14,671 nt of DNA, from contig JADDKJ010000060.1 of the NCBI GenBank assembly GCA_033717875.1, positions 1 through 14,671 of the forward strand. Reading direction: 5' to 3'. The stretch comes from SBBG01 sp033717875 (lineage in GTDB: Bacteria > Pseudomonadota > Gammaproteobacteria > Ga0077554 > Ga007554). Position numbers and translations under genes: made by a program. Below, one piece after another: positions 8,301 through 14,468 of the stretch (its first letter is position 1; every line of letters starts with the position of its first letter). The notes beneath the pieces were generated by a model. The model searched no databases. It was not told the DNA's origin and saw nothing but the letters and a program-made list of their open reading frames with translations.

Positions 8301-9724
8301 CCCTCGACCTGAGTTTCATAATACTCGTGCGGCAATTGGTTGCTGCGCCTGGCCATGAAGGTGTTGGGCGCGCCGCTGTAATCGAAATTGACGTTGGTCT
8401 GGATCCCCGCCTGGTAGGATTTATCCTTGAAGCTGGGGTCGAGCGGGATCCAGCGGTGGCCACTCTTGTCGATCTTGATGCCGCGATAATTGCCATAAGG
8501 AACGCAAGCCTGCACCCACACATGGGCCAGGTTGACGCCGATCGCCTGCCCGCCGGCATTGTTGATTATCCCATAACTGGGGTTTCTTCCCTGCCCCAGA
8601 ATGTTCGCCGCCGCGCCATAGGATTTCGCTCCGATCCAGCGCGGCCCGCGGCCATTCTGAGCCAGCGGTGTTTCATCGTTGACCTGGATCTGGCCTTTGA
8701 CATAACGCGCGGGAATGTTCGAGGCGCGCAGCAACGCAATGAGTAACGATGCCTGATCCGTGGAACCGCCCGCTTTGGCATACAGAGTGCCCAACGCTCC
8801 TTTGAGCGAGCCGTAATAGGGCTCGAATTTGATCTCGTTCGACACCCACTGAAAAATACGCGCCGGGGAATACTCCAGCTTCTCGGCAAGATCCCTGATT
8901 TCCTGTGTTATCTGCACCTCTTCGTTTTGTGCCAGATCAACGGCAGTGTAGCCGCAACTGGCGGCCTCCGCCGGAATCGGATCGGGTGCGCCGGCATAAG
9001 CATTGGGGATGAAATTCGCCAGCGTCTTACGCAACCATGTCTGGGAATAGGCGAACGCATGACCCGAAGATTCACGCGCGGAAATCTTGTATGAGGCATA
9101 GGCCGGCGGTATTTTGCTCTCCGGTTGCGGCTCGGGTTTTACAGGGGTCGTCGTTTGAAACGTGGGTATCGGCCCGTCGCCGAATCCTTCTTCGTGTTCA
9201 TGCGCTTTCGCATGCACTTGCGCCAGATCCGCCATTGCAGCGGCGATCGCTCGCACGCGTTCCTGGGAAGTTCGGCTGTTCTCGATCTTCTCAAGGGCGC
9301 GATCCAGCCGGTCGAAACGATTCTCGACCTGTTGCCATTGCTCGCGTGACAGGCGCAAATCGACCGATGATGACTCCGGCGCGGCCTCCACGAAGGTGGC
9401 CTTGATTTCATCCCGCAGCACCTTGAGCTCCTGGCGCTTGGAAGCGATCAGGAATTGCCTGGGGGCGGCATCGGTGGCTTGCCCCGAAAAAGTTTTCTGT
9501 ATCTCGGTGCTCTCGAATTGCTGGAGCAGTTGCGACGTTTCCTCCAGTTGCCGGTTCAGCGTTTCCGGCAGAGGGTGTGGCCGGCCGCTGGCGGCACTGG
9601 CCGTCATCTTGGCGCTGACATCGGCAGGCAAGGGTGCAGGATCGACGTGGCTCGTCTTGTCGTCCCTGGCGCATGCCGCCAGGAAGCTTACCCCCACCAG
9701 AAAGAGTACGAGTTTCACACGCAT
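2387..9724 (-). CDS. Giant RHS (YD-repeat) lipoprotein with transglutaminase-like domain
   Basis: A 2445-residue protein. A lipoprotein signal ends in LAAC (Cys18) with Ala at +2, predicting outer-membrane anchoring. A coiled, charged stretch (about 50-185) comes next. The transglutaminase-like domain (about 285-435) keeps His401 (AHVWVQ) and Asp429 (PLDPSF), but Ser321 stands where the catalytic Cys should be (GGSTDQASLL against the usual GxCxDxAxLL). A long unassigned region (about 440-950) leads to a DUF6531-like start of the RHS shell (GDPVNMATGNM, about 957). About 35 YD-type repeats follow, then the RHS core end with DPMG (Asp2187) and DPTG (Asp2211), the pair linked to self-cleavage in RHS toxins. 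The tail (2215-2445) is rich in Gly/Ala, then Ser/Pro/Thr, with no known toxin motif. AAGGAAA precedes the ATG. No VgrG, PAAR or Eag gene is in the window, so type VI delivery is not supported. Confidence 0.93.
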   Translation of the reverse strand: MRVKLVLFLVGVSFLAACARDDKTSHVDPAPLPADVSAKMTASAASGRPHPLPETLNRQLEETSQLLQQFESTEIQKTFSGQATDAAPRQFLIASKRQELKVLRDEIKATFVEAAPESSSVDLRLSREQWQQVENRFDRLDRALEKIENSRTSQERVRAIAAAMADLAQVHAKAHEHEEGFGDGPIPTFQTTTPVKPEPQPESKIPPAYASYKISARESSGHAFAYSQTWLRKTLANFIPNAYAGAPDPIPAEAASCGYTAVDLAQNEEVQITQEIRDLAEKLEYSPARIFQWVSNEIKFEPYYGSLKGALGTLYAKAGGSTDQASLLIALLRASNIPARYVKGQIQVNDETPLAQNGRGPRWIGAKSYGAAANILGQGRNPSYGIINNAGGQAIGVNLAHVWVQACVPYGNYRGIKIDKSGHRWIPLDPSFKDKSYQAGIQTNVNFDYSGAPNTFMARRSNQLPHEYYETQVEGTIKASSPWFFNNTLGDVPYKGTALPVEIDILPVSLPYEVTSFLAWDTALTAETAALPDKHRYKFDITVMNGAGGALGPVATLSMPATALNRMTLSFKGATATDQTALDAWRNDGNVNSAAPCAINVIPSLKVEGGEIAAATGAVGLCTSNNRLAMTMRLPELSSPTINSVTYTNIGAANYHALQGYAFQASDRLLTERAAKLTNSVRAIANPNTNLEETEGEFLHVALLKYMRYITDAGKRIGAIDGGSGESGNHIGLTSTQMKVQYLFDLPFSVYRRGLLMDVLGGQSRSVDLTTGGTIYKSFLLSGYSASNYESYIWQENARSDAVSTVRGIQFARENGIEVISGLTSANWATHSAKFTSNANPALNYSVAQVNSIKTNYIDQGFTLTIPRSLIQYDNWRGAVFVAERNNLAVNGTASVGYIISGGYAGGYTTAAAPSPLGSTWSFPSQVPSSVISSPLNYSYLNSTTAANGTNNYISFRGDPVNMATGNMYHTERDITIKGRGGLPVVFERSYNSRDPKNGPLGFGWTHSFNHYLRFYGVEGGVAKVSWVDGTGGEKFFATAAHTSGNINLGSTLPKPAGIFVTFQRLADGSYQIREKSGLTYAFENINATATDTGQKARLLSIRDRNNNVLTLAYDGSGRLATVSDGLSRSLTFTYDASNRISQLSDWTGRQFQYGYDAAGNLASFKNPLAVAGSQPPVTYAYYGDPQLNHAMSSYTLPNGNGMTFEYYMNGKVFRHYTRPLRETTTFTYNDFRRESVTVNERGFERRFFFDEYGNPVKIVEENGATRTYTYDTANPFNRLSKTDPMGNKTQYAYDANGNVTQITNPSSGTVAFSYFTAFNQPGKVKDARGNYALYKYDATGNLLQDIRLKAGVGSAIDPVAYVPAAADLKVWIINTYDTYGNLASAKRVRDFVSGAGYTLTFNYDANRLNVASLSRSGDKNGDGVIDAADASPTMIYDPLGRPTTDLDADWQAVTKVYDAVDRITRMTDAVGQPRDYKYDANGNAIDESLTTGAGLLDRHSARYDASDRKIANIDAGGNVTAWAHDNRGNITRITNPDNYSVAMIYDEADRVLLAYDQTGRAVSTTRDPDGKPRTVTDPNGNTVTYTWWDNTRDGRLKRTQYPKLQSFAQGRAVDYDYDANGNLTSVSDVPADGSAARVTLTQYDELNRPVRIAGPAYTDAALGTIRPLARYSYDNLGNLANVEAGRTDASGTNPASDIVTPQMIYAYDDFGRKIRETDPLGKARRFEYDLNNNLTKMTDARGQVTTWAWAYGHQLRQRSTPGQYVGYSRNALGQVLTAQSNDVTYSYTYDAAQRLQSLTDSRGNKRLSYAWSPGGQLNRLTDSDGRVTVYQYDPAGRLSAILAPNRDRIAFAWDAGGRLSEKWFPNGLSARYIWNPDNSLKQLVNRSAASTVLTQHDYSYDGVGNRIKHIEAIAGAALTYDYAYDPLSRLTQAKNGNAAQQEDYSYDPLNNRTRKTVNATTPVITAYTHDAANQLTEVRQGSPTGTLLAGYVYDANGNLLKKCEGGTVTTSATTCTGASVTDLSHDGLDRLIRLVKTGQPINWYRYDDQGRRTHKAIAGVGEYRYVYNGPDIHAEYFNQWNTARAVYTHGPNIDDPLIRMTITGSNTYGQADYYHQDGLGSVVALSNNLNTSTQTQRFDAWGNKLGGTIAQAAQYGYTGREPDETGLVYYRARYYDPGIARFIQRDPMGFGGGDINLYAYVGNNPVNNTDPTGEVILNAVGAGWGLVSGGISGGIAAYNTTGGSWAGTGLGIISGGFAGAAVGAVNPAGSIAAGQVIGGTVGGVLGNIGNTTLTQVVNSQPTIRPLENLTAGTFGTSFLSGAMGAAGTSAVRMGAAMVNSGAAGSIAVMETIAGTSAARVSTSLVINPSGNVLRGASAIAGGVASGTMRSSVTPTPNTSSPGPTGTQSFSSPASPMPTGTQTLPSFSTLGPSHGSGGIGTVRPK
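3250..6640 (-). repeat. Degenerate YD-repeat array inside the RHS gene
   Basis: On the minus strand the coding sequence repeats a unit of roughly 20-25 codons of the form YDANGNL/YDPLGRL, about 35 times, with strong variation. At DNA level the word GTTGCCGTTGGCGTC (plus strand) and close variants recur (for example near 3729, 4857, 5829). One repeat carries an EF-hand-like insertion, DKNGDGVIDAAD, at about residue 1418 (near 5470). In solved RHS/TcC proteins such repeats wind into a hollow beta shell enclosing the C-terminal effector. Confidence 0.85.
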
Positions 9725-9820
9725 GAAATTTCCTTTTTTTGATCGTGTTTTTCTTTATTTCTCAGCCCAAGCCACGCCTCACTACATTTCAAGGAGAAAG
9801 TGGCGAAGATACGTATCGAT

Positions 9821-10708
9821 TCAGTTGATGGCTGTAATGACCGGAGTAACGCCGCTGATCGCATTGCCGTTGATATCGTAGGCCTTGAGGCTGTTGGCGG
9901 CGTATGCCAGGCCCGCGATTCCTCCCGACACATAGAATTTGAAATAACTCATCGCGGGAGGCGTCAAACCATTGGCCGGCGTCATCAGTACAGTGATTTT
10001 GCTGCCATTGTCATTCCAGGCAACATTTTTCAGATCACCGCGCGGATTGGCGATCCAGGGTTTGCCAATGTTGGCTGTACGATTCAGATCGAGCTGAATA
10101 GCATAGGGGATGACCGTCGATCCGCCGAAAGTCACGACATACGACGTGCTACGCTCCAGAGAGCCCAGCATGTTCGCCGTCGTCGTGCCGGTGGGCAAGG
10201 GTGAAGAACCCGCAAAAGTGTTGGCGCTTCCAACACCCGCAACGATGGCCACCACAATCGGCGGCGCGACCGCCGTCGCGCCTTGCAGGAGTTCTATTGT
10301 CGCCGTCCCTGTGGCCAAGGGGTTGGGCAAGTCGATGAAAACCATCGTTTGCCCCCAATCACGGTCGGCACCAGTCGCCCCCGCATTGATGGCGCTACCC
10401 AGCGTGTTGGCGTTGACGCCAAGCGGCTGCGCGGTTTCGGTGCCCACCACGAGCTTGGAAACCGGATCGGGATACATGTTGGCGATCGCCCGTATCCTGG
10501 TATCTCCGACGGGATAGGTGATCACCGGGCCGGCCGATGAAGTGATCTTCACCGACAGATTGCCGCGCGTGATATTTTTGTTCCAGCCGACCGCCAGCGC
10601 AACCGTATCGCCCTGCCGCGCAGCCAGCGTGAATGAATTGGGTGATGAACATCCCGCCACCAGCAGAGTCAGAAAAACGAACCCTGCAACCATAGCCACT
10701 TTGTTCAT
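9821..10708 (-). CDS. Unrecognised lipoprotein between the toroid and RHS genes
   Basis: A 295-residue protein I cannot assign. The start at 10708 gives MNKVAMVAGF, a hydrophobic stretch and a lipobox LVAGC (Cys20, Ser at +2, predicting the outer membrane). An in-frame ATG at 10765 would put 19 polar residues ahead of the signal sequence and lies in a palindrome, so it is rejected. The mature part looks beta-rich, with many Thr/Ser/Gly/Val stretches (such as NGSKITVLM) and no Cys beyond the lipobox. The final part, YFKFYVSGGIAGLAY, looks like a packed beta-sandwich. There are 96 bases between its stop and the RHS ATG and no obvious terminator, so cotranscription with the RHS gene is likely. 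It may be a surface partner of the RHS protein, which is inference from position only. Confidence 0.85.
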   Translation of the reverse strand: MNKVAMVAGFVFLTLLVAGCSSPNSFTLAARQGDTVALAVGWNKNITRGNLSVKITSSAGPVITYPVGDTRIRAIANMYPDPVSKLVVGTETAQPLGVNANTLGSAINAGATGADRDWGQTMVFIDLPNPLATGTATIELLQGATAVAPPIVVAIVAGVGSANTFAGSSPLPTGTTTANMLGSLERSTSYVVTFGGSTVIPYAIQLDLNRTANIGKPWIANPRGDLKNVAWNDNGSKITVLMTPANGLTPPAMSYFKFYVSGGIAGLAYAANSLKAYDINGNAISGVTPVITAIN

Positions 10709-10742
10709 AGTACGATCCCCATCGTTGATACGACCTCTTTTC

Positions 10743-10763
10743 GCAGGGTGCGACGCACCCTGC
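10743..10763. repeat. Perfect 21-base palindrome between toroid and lipoprotein genes
   Basis: GCAGGGTGCG and CGCACCCTGC flank a single central A. On the minus strand it begins two bases after the toroid stop codon. There is no U-run after it in the direction of transcription, so it is not a standard intrinsic terminator. It could be a REP-like unit, an RNA-processing or stabilising hairpin, or a protein binding site that lowers expression of the downstream genes relative to the first one. Confidence 0.65.
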
Positions 10764-10764
10764 A

Positions 10765-12246
10765 TTAGAACCCTTTCACCCCGAGCGCCTTGAGCCGAAT
10801 GCGCGCGACATCCGCCGCATTGATTACACCATCGGGATTGCCCGCCGGTGCAACATCCGCTGCCGCCTTCTGTGCTGCTGTCGGCGTTGCCAGGCCCAAG
10901 GCAAAACGCTCGGTCAGTAAGACATCTCTGACATCGACGATACCGTCACTGGTGACATCGCCCGTTGCCAGAGTCGGTCTGGATGTAAACACGCTGATCT
11001 GCCCGGTCTCACTCTTGACGAGCGGTGGATTGGAGGCATCGGTCGCCTGATAGGTGAAGTTGAATACGCCGGTGCTGGATGGGGTGCCACTGATGAGACC
11101 AGCGGTGCTCAACGCAAGCCCCGGCGGCAGACTACCGGAGATCATCTTCCAACTATAAGGCGCGGTTCCGCCCGTCGCGGTCAAGGTATGGCTGAAGGCT
11201 GAATTCAAAACCGCCTCGGCGCCGATCACTTTGGCGACGGTCAGCCCTGAGACGCCGCTTCCGTTTCCAGAAATGAGACGATCGGCATCTGCAACCAAAG
11301 GATTGGTGCCAGCCAGAGATTCAACCGCATCGGGAATCCCATCACCATCGGTATCAGCAAGCGCCGGGCTGGGCGTCGGTAATGTCTGCAAGGCCAGGCC
11401 CGTGAGCAGCGGCTCGCCACCCCAACTGCCGTCGGCTTGCTGCTGGCTGACGATGAAACCGAGTGCATTTCCGGCCGCGACATCCGCCGTGCCGAGCTCT
11501 GCCGACAAGGCCAGGTAAGCCAGCGCCGTTTCATAGACGGTACCGTTGGTTCCTTCACCAAAGCCTCCGCTGGCTTTCTGGCGAGGCTTGAGCCAATTGA
11601 TGCCGTTGGTGATATTGGTCTGTACGGCGTAATTGGTCTTATAGCGGTTAAGAGTGATGATGTTGTGCGCGGTGGGAATGATTTCGCTCGGTGGGGACGA
11701 AATCGCAGTCTTGTTATAAGGCCAGCCGCCATCGGCGTTCTGCCGGGAAGCGATAAATCCCAGTCCGAAACCGGTATCCGCATAAGTGGCGCCGGTGATC
11801 CTGATGGCGTCCATAACCAGCGAGGTGTCGGGAAAGGTGCCGCCGTATCTCGCGTAGGCGCCCCAGCTTCTACTGCCGTTGCGCATGGCGATGAGGGAAG
11901 TCATCAGGGACGCCGTATCCATGCCCGCCTTGTACATCGAGATGGCCTTGCGCGACAGGGAATCGGTGCTGGCGGTTTTGGCGTTGCTCAGCCAGCCTGT
12001 ACCGCGTGAGTAGGCTGGCCCTTTGACGCCCGTTTTTTCAAGGGCTTCGAGAACCGAGGAAGTGGTGATGATCTCCGCGCCGGGCTGGTTTTTCCAGCCC
12101 CCCTCTCCGCTCTGGTGGGTGAGCAGCCAAGCGAGCGCTTTATTTCGTGCGGTGTCGATTTGCACCGCTGTCGGTGGTGCGGCATGGCTCATTCCGGCGG
12201 ACAGCAGCAGAATGAGTGTGCATACCCCCTTCTTGCAAGAAGCCAT
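10765..12246 (-). CDS. Secreted alpha-toroid protein with Ig-like and dockerin-like domains
   Basis: A 493-residue protein. The signal peptide probably ends at SHA (about residue 22). Residues 27-290 form repeats of the prenyltransferase/squalene-oxidase (alpha/alpha toroid) type, each with a short Gly-rich turn: GEGGW (47-51), ADGGWPY (171-177), ASGGFGEG (225-232), ADGSWGG (271-277). The catalytic Asp-rich DxDD motif of squalene cyclases is not seen, so a binding role is more likely than catalysis. DTDGDGIPD (298-306) is a thrombospondin-3/calcium loop. Residues about 345-420 are a putative Ig domain (SLPPGLALS...GLISGTPSSTG). Residues 429-490 resemble a type I dockerin, with loop DVTSDGIVDVRD and a second, weaker loop NPDGVINAAD. 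AAGGAAG precedes the ATG. It is the first gene of the RHS cluster. No cohesin partner or other cellulosome gene is visible. Confidence 0.9.
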   Translation of the reverse strand: MASCKKGVCTLILLLSAGMSHAAPPTAVQIDTARNKALAWLLTHQSGEGGWKNQPGAEIITTSSVLEALEKTGVKGPAYSRGTGWLSNAKTASTDSLSRKAISMYKAGMDTASLMTSLIAMRNGSRSWGAYARYGGTFPDTSLVMDAIRITGATYADTGFGLGFIASRQNADGGWPYNKTAISSPPSEIIPTAHNIITLNRYKTNYAVQTNITNGINWLKPRQKASGGFGEGTNGTVYETALAYLALSAELGTADVAAGNALGFIVSQQQADGSWGGEPLLTGLALQTLPTPSPALADTDGDGIPDAVESLAGTNPLVADADRLISGNGSGVSGLTVAKVIGAEAVLNSAFSHTLTATGGTAPYSWKMISGSLPPGLALSTAGLISGTPSSTGVFNFTYQATDASNPPLVKSETGQISVFTSRPTLATGDVTSDGIVDVRDVLLTERFALGLATPTAAQKAAADVAPAGNPDGVINAADVARIRLKALGVKGF

Positions 12247-12282
12247 AAAAACTTCCTTGTTGTTTTTGACTTGGAAGCAAGG

Positions 12283-12310
12283 CTAACACTATTTTTTTTT
12301 TTGATGTCAA
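12283..12310 (-). promoter_or_regulatory. Possible promoter of the toroid-lipoprotein-RHS cluster
   Basis: Within the 173-base AT-rich gap (12247-12419) between the pyrophosphokinase and toroid genes, the minus strand carries a perfect TTGACA (12305-12310). After 16 bases, including an 11-base A-run (T-run on plus, 12292-12302), comes a poor -10 match, TGTTAG (12283-12288). The A-run could bend DNA or vary in length by slippage, changing the -35/-10 spacing. No clear terminator for the upstream operon is visible in the gap, so read-through is also possible. Confidence 0.4.
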
Positions 12311-12419
12311 TGGTCGTGAAAAATATTTTTTATTTTCCGAATTCATGCATTTAATTTGCGTATTTCATTGACACCCTCCCCACGCGAGGATTGATAGTAG
12401 ACGCGAATACCATGGACAC

Positions 12420-13406
12420 TCAAATCTCCAACAACTCCACAATCGAACCGCCCGAACGGATTCTCTGAATAGCCTGCGCAAACAATGCCGCGGCATCGAG
12501 GATAACCAGCTTGTCCCTGATCAGATCAGGAGCCAACCGAAACGGCGGAAGGGTATCCGTGATGACGATTTTCTCCAGGGCCTGCTCCGCCAACGCCTGA
12601 CTTGCCGCGCCGGTGAATACACCGTGCGAGGCGACGGCGAAGACCTTTTGCGCGTCCAGCGCATGGCAGGCTCTGGCGGCGCGGGCCATGGTCGTGCCGG
12701 TGCTGATCAGATCGTCGATGATGATGACCACCCGTCCTTTGACATCGCCAATGATCGCCTCGCCGGTGACGATCCCTTTGGCGCGATACTTTTCCATGAA
12801 GGCGGTTGATATCTCCTTGCCCAGCGTTTCACTCAGCGCCCTCCGGAATTGTTCGGCCCGTTTTATTCCTCCCACGTCGGGTGAGACGACGGCGACAGCA
12901 TCATCTCTCACCAGCGGGGCGAAATACTCCACGAACAGCTTATTCGCCTCCAGATGATCCGCGCCGCAGCGGAAGGCATTCTGGTAGGCCGCCAGGTTGT
13001 GCACATCCAGCGTCAGCACGCGATCCGTGCCCACCGCTTCGAACAATCGGGCGACATAGCGCGTCGTCACTGGATCACGCGCCTGGGTCTTGCGATCCTT
13101 GCGGGAATAGCCCAGATAAGGGACCACTGCGGTGACCCGTGCCGCGGCAGCATCCTTGAGACAGCCGATAAAGAACAACAGACGGCACAGCTTGTCATTG
13201 ACGCTCTGCCGGGCATCGCTGTAGAGCGACTGAATGACAAAGACATCCTTGCCGCGCACATTCACCAGCGGCCGCGCTTTGTGCTCGCCGTCTTCAAATT
13301 CCCTTTCCTCATGAGCGCTGAGCGCAATCCCAAGATGCGCGCCGACTCTCTCGCCAAAATCGCGGCTGGCGTTGAGGGCGAACAGGGAAATTTCACCAGT
13401 GTTCAT
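12420..13406 (-). CDS. prs: Ribose-phosphate pyrophosphokinase (PRPP synthetase), divergent paralogue type
   Basis: Makes PRPP from ribose 5-phosphate and ATP in the cytoplasm, for nucleotide, His and Trp synthesis and salvage. The protein has 328 residues, slightly longer than the usual ~315. Landmarks: FEDGEHKARP...NVRGKDVFVIQS (37-60), the ATP-site loop YSRKDRKTQARDP (100-112, where housekeeping enzymes have RQDRK), the metal site LDVHN (133-137), SPDVGGIKRA (175-184) and the PRPP loop IDDLISTGTT (230-239). All key residues are kept, so activity is expected. FEDGE for FSDGE and RKDRK for RQDRK suggest an accessory paralogue. It follows the thioredoxin gene by 14 bases without a good ribosome binding site and is the last gene of the stress operon, so it is likely made under low-oxygen or stress conditions. 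Confidence 0.92.
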   Translation of the reverse strand: MNTGEISLFALNASRDFGERVGAHLGIALSAHEEREFEDGEHKARPLVNVRGKDVFVIQSLYSDARQSVNDKLCRLLFFIGCLKDAAAARVTAVVPYLGYSRKDRKTQARDPVTTRYVARLFEAVGTDRVLTLDVHNLAAYQNAFRCGADHLEANKLFVEYFAPLVRDDAVAVVSPDVGGIKRAEQFRRALSETLGKEISTAFMEKYRAKGIVTGEAIIGDVKGRVVIIIDDLISTGTTMARAARACHALDAQKVFAVASHGVFTGAASQALAEQALEKIVITDTLPPFRLAPDLIRDKLVILDAAALFAQAIQRIRSGGSIVELLEI

Positions 13407-13420
13407 GAACAGGCCATACC

Positions 13421-13855
13421 CTATATCTGCGAACGCACCCAGTGGATCAGACTATGCAGATCCATCGCACCCGCCTGGCGGGCAATTTCCCGGCCTCCTC
13501 TGAAAATCGACAAGGTGGGAATGCTACGAATATTGAACTGGGTCGCGATTTCCTGCTCTACGTCCGTGTTGACCTTCGCCAGCCGCACCTGAGGCTCGAG
13601 CTGCCCCGCCGCCTGCGCAAAAACCGGCGCCATCACCCGGCATGGACCACACCAGGGAGCCCAGAAATCGACTACGACAGGGATATCGCTGCGTTCGATG
13701 TGCTGCCTAAATCGGGAGGCTGTCAATTCCACCGGATGCGCACTGAACAACGGCTGCTTGCACCTGCCACATATCGCCCCATCCCCGAGTTTGGCAACGG
13801 GTACACGATTAACAGAATCACAATGCGGGCATACAATGTGCAGCGTATCACTCAT
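13421..13855 (-). CDS. trxC: Thioredoxin 2 with N-terminal zinc domain
   Basis: A cytoplasmic disulfide reductase of 144 residues (E. coli TrxC is 139). The N-terminal zinc domain has two CxxC knuckles, CPHC (9-12) and CGRC (29-32). The thioredoxin fold (about 43-144) has the active site WCGPC (68-72) and the cis-proline loop SIPT (111-114). The N-terminal knuckles separate it from thioredoxin 1. Its ATG lies one base after the Hsp20 stop, and the last Hsp20 codons provide the ribosome binding site (GAGGTG), so the two genes are translationally linked. In the operon it would keep thiols reduced and supply electrons to reductases during redox or anaerobic stress. Confidence 0.95.
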   Translation of the reverse strand: MSDTLHIVCPHCDSVNRVPVAKLGDGAICGRCKQPLFSAHPVELTASRFRQHIERSDIPVVVDFWAPWCGPCRVMAPVFAQAAGQLEPQVRLAKVNTDVEQEIATQFNIRSIPTLSIFRGGREIARQAGAMDLHSLIHWVRSQI

Positions 13856-13856
13856 C

Positions 13857-14357
13857 TCACTTCACCTCGATGCGCTTCGCCGTAACACCGTCGACCTTCG
13901 GCAGGGTGATGGTCAACACGCCGTTTTTATAATCCGCTGCGGCGTTCTCGGTGTCGACGTTTTGCGGCAGAGGGATGGCGCGCTGAAAACTGCCGTAGGC
14001 GCGCTCCATGATATGGTAATAGCCATTCTCCTCCTCCCGCTGAAAACGCTTTTCACCGCGAATATACAGGGTATTGCCCTCGATGGCGATCTCGCAATCC
14101 TCCTTGTCCATGCCCGGCAGCTCGATGCTTACAACAATCGATTTTGGCGTTTCCCTCATCTCTCCCGCCAACAATCCCCAGCTTGGAAATTTCATTTCCG
14201 CCAGGGCGGTGCTCTCCGGCTCCTTGCGCCGTGTAAAGTGCGTCAGTGCATCGCTGCTGCGCGTCAATAGCTCGCGCCACCCTTCCGCCAGACTATCCCA
14301 GGCACGTCCAAGATCCTTGCCGATTTCCTTTCCCGCCTTTTTCAATGATTCGAACAT
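13857..14357 (-). CDS. Small heat shock protein, Hsp20/alpha-crystallin family
   Basis: An ATP-independent holdase chaperone of 166 residues. A helical, charged N-terminal arm (1-60) is followed by an alpha-crystallin domain (about 66-155) with the hallmarks VSIELPGMDKED (76-87), GNTLYIRGEK (94-103) and YKNGVLTITLPK (143-154). The C-terminal I-x-V motif needed for oligomer contacts is IEV (163-165). A strong ribosome binding site (AAAGGAGGGTG) sits before the ATG. It is the first gene of the operon with the thioredoxin and PRPP synthetase genes and is preceded by an FNR/ANR-type promoter. No sigma-32-like or ROSE element was seen in the short leader. Confidence 0.95.
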   Translation of the reverse strand: MFESLKKAGKEIGKDLGRAWDSLAEGWRELLTRSSDALTHFTRRKEPESTALAEMKFPSWGLLAGEMRETPKSIVVSIELPGMDKEDCEIAIEGNTLYIRGEKRFQREEENGYYHIMERAYGSFQRAIPLPQNVDTENAAADYKNGVLTITLPKVDGVTAKRIEVK

Positions 14358-14393
14358 GTCACCCTCCTTTTACCGGAACATCCATCCTGCCCT

Positions 14394-14399
14394 ATTCTA
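14394..14399 (-). promoter_or_regulatory. -10 element of the hsp20-trxC-prs operon
   Basis: TAGAAT on the minus strand, five of six matches to TATAAT. It puts the transcription start near 14387, about 30 bases upstream of the Hsp20 ATG. There is no good -35 hexamer at the expected place. The activator box occupies that region instead, as in class II activated promoters. Confidence 0.65.
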
Positions 14400-14421
14400 A
14401 GATCAGCTTTCTGTTCAGACT

Positions 14422-14435
14422 TTGATCTAAATCAA
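14422..14435. promoter_or_regulatory. FNR/ANR-type binding site (perfect TTGAT-N4-ATCAA)
   Basis: TTGATCTAAATCAA is a perfect match to the FNR/ANR/DNR consensus and is symmetric. Its centre (14428.5) is 41.5 bases upstream of the start predicted from the -10 at 14394-14399. This is the classic class II activator position. CRP sites (TGTGA-N6-TCACA) have a different core. The operon is therefore expected to rise when oxygen is low, or with NO if a DNR-type protein reads the site. Confidence 0.8.
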
Positions 14436-14460
14436 AATCTCGCTTGTCTTTTTGGTGTTA

Positions 14461-14468
14461 ACATTTGA
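14461..14468. repeat. Predicted target-site copy flanking the ISL3 element
   Basis: ISL3-family elements usually duplicate 8 bases. The 8 bases outside the presumed end are ACATTTGA. The partner copy would lie beyond the window, so this is a prediction only. Confidence 0.35.

Noticed and set aside
2387..9724. The RHS protein as a type VI secretion cargo
   Set aside because: It has a lipoprotein signal and no PAAR domain, and no VgrG or Eag chaperone gene is present in the window.
10709..10765. Upstream ATG (10765) as start of the 295-aa lipoprotein
   Set aside because: It would add 19 polar residues before the signal peptide and lies at the edge of a perfect palindrome. The ATG at 10708 gives a standard lipoprotein signal.
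12368..12396. TTGACA with 17-base spacing on the plus strand as a promoter
   Set aside because: The matching -10 (TTGATA) is poor and there is no plus-strand gene downstream, only the antisense of prs.
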